Part shown: positions 5,741-8,965 of the stretch, in pieces
How the letters are laid out: the number at the start of each line of letters is the position of its first letter
Numbering within the stretch: the first letter of the stretch is position 1
Origin: Nitrospira lenta
GTDB taxonomy: Bacteria; Nitrospirota; Nitrospiria; Nitrospirales; Nitrospiraceae
Direction: 5' to 3'
Assembly (NCBI GenBank): GCA_945906715.1
Contig: CAMDRK010000090.1
Span: 1-8,965, forward strand
DNA length: 8,965 nt
Made by a program: the position numbers and the translations under genes
The notes under the pieces: generated by a model
What the model was told of the DNA's origin: nothing
Database searches by the model: none
Seen by the model: the letters and a program-made list of their open reading frames with translations, nothing else

Positions 5741-5765
5741 GGGGTAAGGGGCAAGGGGTACGGGG
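5741..5765 (+). repeat. G-quadruplex motif: four GGGG runs with three-base loops
   Basis: GGGG occurs at 5741-5744, 5748-5751, 5755-5758 and 5762-5765, separated by TAA, CAA and TAC. That is a strict seven-base period and a textbook four-tetrad quadruplex motif on the plus strand, the template strand for aroE-aroK. The C-rich complement is in the mRNA, 12 bases before the aroK GTG start. It fills most of the aroE-aroK spacer. Confidence 0.85.
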
Positions 5766-5798
5766 ATATCGCACGACCCGAAGTGAACGATAGGGGCT

Positions 5799-6653
5799 TC
5801 ATACAAAGCGAGTTCCCAAGACCTTGCGCATGACGTCGGCTGGAGCGGCCTGATTAGTCCAGAGTTCGAACTGCGCCGCGGCTTGATAGAGAAACATCTC
5901 GATCCCTGGAATCACACGGCAGCCTGCCACCTTCGCATCCTTCAGCAATTGGGTATCCCGAGGATTGTAGACAATATCCATGACCGTCAATCCCGGATGG
6001 AGCAACGCCGCAGGCACAGAGGTTTGGTGTACTTTTGGCGACATGCCCATCGGTGTGCAATGGATCAGCACGTGAGTATCCGGCAGAACCTTACGCAACA
6101 TACCTTCATCAAGAAGCGATTCCTGCACGGCCATCCCTGTCTTCGACCGGAGATCTCGAACCAAGGCTGCGCGTTCCTGTTCATCGATCCCTAGTATGGT
6201 CAAGCGATCGATCCCTGTCTCTGCTCCGAGCGCGAAGGCAATCGCACGTGCAGCGCCTCCAGACCCCAGCATGACTACCTGACGCCCGTTCAAGGCCACA
6301 CCGCCCTCACGAAGCGCACGCAAGGCGCCGGTCGCATCAGTGTTATAGCCTGTGAGGACCCCGCCCGCAGCCACAATGGTATTGATCGCGCCGATATGAC
6401 TTGCGGTCGGCTCAACAGAGTCAAGAAACGGAACGGCCGCCACCTTGTGGGGAATAGTTACGCTGGCGCCGCGAAAGTTTCCCAAGGCGCGAAGACCCTT
6501 GATCGCATCGCCAATCGCTTCCACGCGGAACGCTAGATACACGAAGTTCAGCCCGAGTTCCTGAAACGCGGCATTGTGAATCGCGGGTGAGAGCGAATGC
6601 TCGACTGGATTGCCGATTACACCGCAGAGCTGGGTATGGGCATTGATGTCCAT
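5799..6653 (-). CDS. aroE: Shikimate dehydrogenase (NADP+) AroE
   Basis: AroE reduces 3-dehydroshikimate to shikimate with NADPH in the cytoplasm. The substrate motif is N-P-V-E-H-S-L-S-P (residues 15-23). The catalytic Lys70 is in S-V-T-I-P-H-K and Asp106 in G-Y-N-T-D. The nucleotide-binding loop is G-S-G-G-A-A-R (130-136). The motifs C-T-P-M-G, D-I-V-Y-N-P and G-I-E-M-F-L-Y-Q-A-A-A-Q-F come later in the usual order. The 284 residues are normal for the family. ATG 6653 is the only reasonable start, because an in-frame TGA lies three codons upstream; no Shine-Dalgarno is visible before it. It is 100 bases after the SDR gene and precedes aroK. That spacer contains a five-pair hairpin with a GCGA loop (6704-6717). 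Confidence 0.96.
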   Translation of the reverse strand: MDINAHTQLCGVIGNPVEHSLSPAIHNAAFQELGLNFVYLAFRVEAIGDAIKGLRALGNFRGASVTIPHKVAAVPFLDSVEPTASHIGAINTIVAAGGVLTGYNTDATGALRALREGGVALNGRQVVMLGSGGAARAIAFALGAETGIDRLTILGIDEQERAALVRDLRSKTGMAVQESLLDEGMLRKVLPDTHVLIHCTPMGMSPKVHQTSVPAALLHPGLTVMDIVYNPRDTQLLKDAKVAGCRVIPGIEMFLYQAAAQFELWTNQAAPADVMRKVLGTRFV

Positions 6654-6753
6654 AGAAATTCACAAAGTCGCAGTGCCTGTTTCGTCCTCGGACCGGCTGA
6701 CAAGCAGCTCGCGCTGCAGCAGCGACAGTCACCACTCGCATAGAGGTCCATGC

Positions 6754-7509
6754 TTAGGAGATGGTCATCCCTCCATCGATAGGAAAGGTTCCGCCCGTGA
6801 CCCAGGTTGCTTCGTCGGAGGCCAGATAGAGGACCATATTAGCCACCTCTTCCGGTTTCCCGGCTCGACGGATAGGATAGTGAGCGAGAATGGGATCCAG
6901 CAGTTCGGAGTTGCTCATCAGCGGAGCAGCCATTGGCGTATCGATGAGCCCTGGATTCACGACATTGCAGCGAATGCCATCCTTGGCGTAGTCAACCGCG
7001 AGGGCTCTGGTCAAAGCATCAAGCGCACCCTTGGAGGCGGCATAGACCGGTAATGAGGGGAGGCCGATCAAGCTCGCGATGGAAGAGATATTGACGATTG
7101 TTCCTCTCCCCTGCTTCAACATCTGCGGCAAGACGGCTCGCGTCATGCGGAATACTCCGGTCAGGTTGACGTCGAATACCTGCATCCAGGTGGCATCATC
7201 GATCTCATGCAGACGTTTTCCAAAGTCCCCTACTCCGGCATTGTTGACCAGAATATCGAGTCGTCCGAACTGCTGCATAGTCTGGCGTACCGCCTCCTGA
7301 ACATGCCGTTCATCTGTGACTGATCCGGCAACAGCGAATGCCTTACCCTGCTCCTTCACGATGCCATTCACGACCCGGTCCAGCTCTTTCTGCCGCCTCC
7401 CCGTAATCACGACCGATGCCCCTTCGCGCACAAAGGCTTTTGCGATCGACTCACCGATACCGGCATTGCCTCCTGTGATGACCGCGACCTTTCCATGTAA
7501 TCGATTCAT
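6754..7509 (-). CDS. Short-chain dehydrogenase/reductase (SDR family), substrate unknown
   Basis: Classical SDR enzymes oxidise or reduce alcohols, ketones or acyl carriers with NAD(P)H. The cofactor motif T-G-G-N-A-G-I-G is at residues 12-19, N-N-A-G at 89-92 and the active-site Asn at 115. The catalytic Ser is at about 143 and Y-A-A-S-K at 156-160 (Tyr156, Lys160). The 251-residue length is typical, and the C-terminal W-V-T-G-G-T-F-P-I-D-G-G is a family hallmark. T-G-R-R after the second strand suggests NADP(H). It resembles FabG-like and glucose-dehydrogenase-like reductases, but general similarity does not give a substrate. No fab cluster is nearby. Its ATG overlaps the trmI stop codon by ATGA, so the two are probably translationally coupled. 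Confidence 0.93.
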   Translation of the reverse strand: MNRLHGKVAVITGGNAGIGESIAKAFVREGASVVITGRRQKELDRVVNGIVKEQGKAFAVAGSVTDERHVQEAVRQTMQQFGRLDILVNNAGVGDFGKRLHEIDDATWMQVFDVNLTGVFRMTRAVLPQMLKQGRGTIVNISSIASLIGLPSLPVYAASKGALDALTRALAVDYAKDGIRCNVVNPGLIDTPMAAPLMSNSELLDPILAHYPIRRAGKPEEVANMVLYLASDEATWVTGGTFPIDGGMTIS

Positions 7510-8375
7510 CGTACGTGATCCTCTCGCTCTTCGTGAGCATCAATGCCTTCATGGATAGTTTCAACCGGTTGGCCTACGGGCCACAAACCAGATTCAATTT
7601 TTCTGGCCACCGTAATGAAGCCTGAATGGGCGACCATTCGATGGTCCGGTCGTACGCTGCGCCCCTGAATCGACCAGGTTCTCAACAGTGTTTCAAATGT
7701 TTCGACCATGCCAAAGACCGCTGCCCGCTGAAGCGCTTCAACCGTCTGCACCACTTGAGGAACGGTGGGAACAAAGCTCAAATACATGCCGCCGGAGCGA
7801 AGGGCCTGAGCTGCATGTGGCACCACCTGCCAGGGCTCAGGGAGATCGAGGACGAGACGATCGAATGGCAGACCATCCTCCAACAGACTGATTCCCTCGT
7901 ATGCGTTCCGGCGAAGCGGGATGAGATTCGACACCGGCCCCATATACCGTTCAATATTCGTCATCGCCGTTCGTGCAAAATCCTCACGGGCTTCGTAAGT
8001 GACGACCAAGCCCTGCGGGCCCACAGCGCGCAAGAGGGCCATGGTCAATGCCCCTGAGCCAGTTCCCGCTTCAAACACGCGCGCGCCAGGATAGACATCC
8101 GCCCACATAGGAATGAGCGCAAGATCCTTTGGGTACAATACCTGTGCGCCCCGCGGCATCTTCAATACATAGTCGCCAAACGTAGGACGAAGTGCCAGCA
8201 TCGTCTTGTTGCCTGATAACATAGCCAAAGACCCATCAGGCTTTCCAATTAGATCGTCGTGCAAAATTTTATGCCCGCTCAGCTGGTAGAGATCTCCGGC
8301 CTTCAAGGTCAGAGCATACTGCCGCCCTTTCTTGTCAACCAAATGGATACGTTCGCCTGATTGAAAGTCTGACAT
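7506..8375 (-). CDS. trmI: tRNA (adenine(58)-N1)-methyltransferase TrmI
   Basis: TrmI methylates N1 of A58 in the tRNA T loop using S-adenosylmethionine, usually as a homotetramer. The N-terminal half is the small beta domain (G-E-R-I-H-L-V-D-K-K-G-R, then R-P-T through Y-P-K-D). The Rossmann-fold domain has the SAM loop E-A-G-T-G-S-G (residues 102-108) and the D-L-P-E-P-W motif (177-182), whose Asp is the catalytic residue known in the Thermus enzyme. I chose ATG 8375 (289 residues) because it begins just before the conserved domain. A GTG at 8399 would add eight residues without a better ribosome site. The C-terminal 20 residues are charged and acidic. The stop overlaps the SDR start, and the start lies inside the small upstream ORF. 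Confidence 0.92.
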   Translation of the reverse strand: MSDFQSGERIHLVDKKGRQYALTLKAGDLYQLSGHKILHDDLIGKPDGSLAMLSGNKTMLALRPTFGDYVLKMPRGAQVLYPKDLALIPMWADVYPGARVFEAGTGSGALTMALLRAVGPQGLVVTYEAREDFARTAMTNIERYMGPVSNLIPLRRNAYEGISLLEDGLPFDRLVLDLPEPWQVVPHAAQALRSGGMYLSFVPTVPQVVQTVEALQRAAVFGMVETFETLLRTWSIQGRSVRPDHRMVAHSGFITVARKIESGLWPVGQPVETIHEGIDAHEEREDHVR

Positions 8376-8601
8376 CAGATTCCATTCTAGAAGTGCCACG
8401 CCGGCTTTTCAACAAGACAACGTCCACAATGATAATTTTCTTCGCCTCTACGACGTGTTCACCGGAGAGCTGATTGAAGTTTCTTTCGATATGCACATCC
8501 ACCGAATCCGGCCTGTTCAACCCGAATACACGACACAAACGCACTCTCCAACCTCCACTATCTTCAGACGTTCCCTGAATGCGTGCGGAGAATAATTCCA
8601 T
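8335..8601 (-). CDS. Small hypothetical protein (88 residues) overlapping the start of trmI
   Basis: An ATG at 8601 has GGGGA seven bases upstream, a good ribosome site. An in-frame ATG at 8625 has none. The frame ends at TGA 8335, 41 bases inside trmI. The first 63 or so residues have gene-like codons and look like alternating strands: M-E-L-F-S-A-R-I-Q-G, then W-R-V-R-L-C-R-V-F-G and K-K-I-I-I-V-D-V-V-L-L. The final 20 residues, where the frame overlaps trmI, are Arg/Ser-rich and look less natural. No signal peptide, membrane helix or known motif is seen. It may be a genuine small protein leading the trmI operon and coupled to it. I do not recognise a family. Confidence 0.5.
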   Translation of the reverse strand: MELFSARIQGTSEDSGGWRVRLCRVFGLNRPDSVDVHIERNFNQLSGEHVVEAKKIIIVDVVLLKSRRGTSRMESDVRLSIRRTYPFG

Positions 8602-8621
8602 CACGCTTTCCCCATGCCCAC

Positions 8622-8732
8622 TCATTCATATGAATGCCTATTTTCCGAAAGACCTGTTCCGAAAATAGATGTGGCAATTAGGCCTATTGGCATAGTCGCA
8701 CCTACACACCTACAGCAAAGCTGCCACACCAC
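8622..8732 (-). CDS. Doubtful 36-residue micro-ORF with a strong ribosome binding site
   Basis: A GTG at 8732 is preceded, seven bases away, by the perfect Shine-Dalgarno GGAGGT (8740-8745). The frame ends at TGA 8622, overlapping the ATG at 8625 as ATGA. The peptide starts V-V-W-Q-L-C-C-R-C-V-G and has a short hydrophobic middle (M-P-I-G-L-I-A-T-S-I-F-G). The sequence has no recognisable family and spans the palindromes at 8623-8668. The ribosome site is the only strong support. Confidence 0.2.
   Translation of the reverse strand: MVWQLCCRCVGATMPIGLIATSIFGTGLSENRHSYE
8623..8636. repeat. Perfect 14-base palindrome CATTCATATGAATG
   Basis: The sequence equals its own reverse complement. It lies 22 bases before the preferred start of the small ORF that leads the trmI operon. 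Its size and symmetry fit a dimeric regulator operator, but a functional role is inference. Confidence 0.55.
8638..8668. repeat. Imperfect inverted repeat, 12-base arms with one mismatch
   Basis: CTATTTTCCGAA (8638-8649) pairs with TTCCGAAAATAG (8657-8668) at 11 of 12 positions across a 7-base centre. The same region also contains a direct repeat of TTCCGAAA. It directly adjoins the palindrome at 8623-8636 in the presumed leader or promoter of the trmI operon. It could be an operator or an RNA hairpin; there is no T-run for a terminator. Confidence 0.5.
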
Positions 8733-8815
8733 CTCTTAGACCTCCTCATTAAAGCACTCTAATAGAGCTGCCTTTCCCACTAAATCGCTCTCCGCTGTTC
8801 TCATGAACAATCCAG

Positions 8816-8831
8816 CACAGCATTTGCTGTG
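8816..8831. repeat. Short perfect hairpin CACAGC-ATTT-GCTGTG
   Basis: Six-base perfect arms with a four-base loop lie about 68 bases downstream (minus strand) of the stop at 8899. No T-run follows. It may be part of the 3' end of that transcript. The rest of 8669-8898 shows nothing I can assign. Confidence 0.3.
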
Positions 8832-8898
8832 TAGAGAGGCAGGAGGAGCGTCTAGCAGCACAGCACACAAAATGAATCGTTTGCCGGATCGCTGTCTC

Positions 8899-8965
8899 TT
8901 ACAGAATAGAACGCAAGAACGGAATCCGCTTGAGACCGACCATGCGGAGTAAGGCATCCGCCAGC
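8899..8965 (-). CDS. C-terminal end of an unidentified gene, cut by the window edge
   Basis: Entering from the right edge on the minus strand, 21 codons read as natural-looking protein (L-A-D-A-L-L-R-M-V-G, then L-K-R-I-P-F-L-R-S-I-L) and end at TAA 8899. The codons are GC-rich at third positions and the residues suggest an amphipathic basic helix. The fragment is too short to identify. It runs in the same direction as the trmI group but is separated from it by nearly 300 bases. Confidence 0.5.
   Translation of the reverse strand, partial: LADALLRMVGLKRIPFLRSIL

Noticed and set aside
5729..5806. N-terminal extension of aroK from TTG 5806
   Set aside because: The added residues translate the G-run spacer (Pro/Leu/Ala/Tyr), and the P-loop would be pushed far from its normal place. 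GTG 5728 fits the family length.
6704..6717. Five-pair hairpin with GCGA loop upstream of aroE
   Set aside because: The stem is short, with no T-run and no competing structure, so an attenuator or riboswitch claim is not supported.
8736..8957. A 73-codon minus-strand frame at the right edge
   Set aside because: It overlaps the better looking C-terminal fragment in another frame, is Cys/Ser/Arg-rich, and has no ribosome site.

Overview
The window looks like ordinary chromosome of a moderately GC-rich Gram-negative bacterium. It encodes an OmpA/Pal-type lipoprotein, so it has an outer membrane, plus a PilZ protein, a methionine sulfoxide reductase, tRNA-modifying enzymes and shikimate-pathway enzymes. 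From protein style and the G-run filler between genes I suspect a Nitrospira-like bacterium. That is inference from memory, not from any search.

Layout. Positions 1-851 (minus) hold a partial HExxH metallopeptidase-like protein that runs off the left edge. Positions 1019-1512 (minus) hold a low-molecular-weight protein tyrosine phosphatase gene broken by a one-base frameshift inside its catalytic P-loop. It faces away from ttcA (1569-2435, plus), the only clear plus-strand gene. ttcA converges on msrA (2451-3011, minus), which is followed upstream by a PilZ gene (3209-3604) and a Pal-type lipoprotein gene (3689-4336), with a strong inverted repeat between these two. Upstream of pal lie a 48-residue membrane micro-protein with an excellent ribosome binding site and a doubtful Cys-rich micro-ORF. 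A tRNA-Arg(TCG) gene sits at 5056-5131.

The right half is one minus-strand gene run: a small unknown ORF (8335-8601), trmI (7506-8375), an SDR oxidoreductase whose start overlaps the trmI stop (ATGA), then aroE and aroK. A four-run G-quadruplex motif lies between aroE and aroK. The last 67 bases hold the C-terminal end of another minus-strand gene.

How the genes fit together. ttcA, trmI and the tRNA gene form a tRNA theme (2-thiolation of C32, m1A58 methylation and a tRNA-Arg). aroE and aroK catalyse adjacent shikimate steps, apart from a third enzyme family (SDR) of unknown substrate. Pal and PilZ belong to envelope integrity and c-di-GMP signalling. I see no phage, transposon, CRISPR or defence system, and nothing I would call a new multi-gene system. 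The items most worth a second look are the frameshifted phosphatase, the G-quadruplex before aroK, the unannotated micro-ORFs upstream of pal and trmI, and the orphan metallopeptidase.
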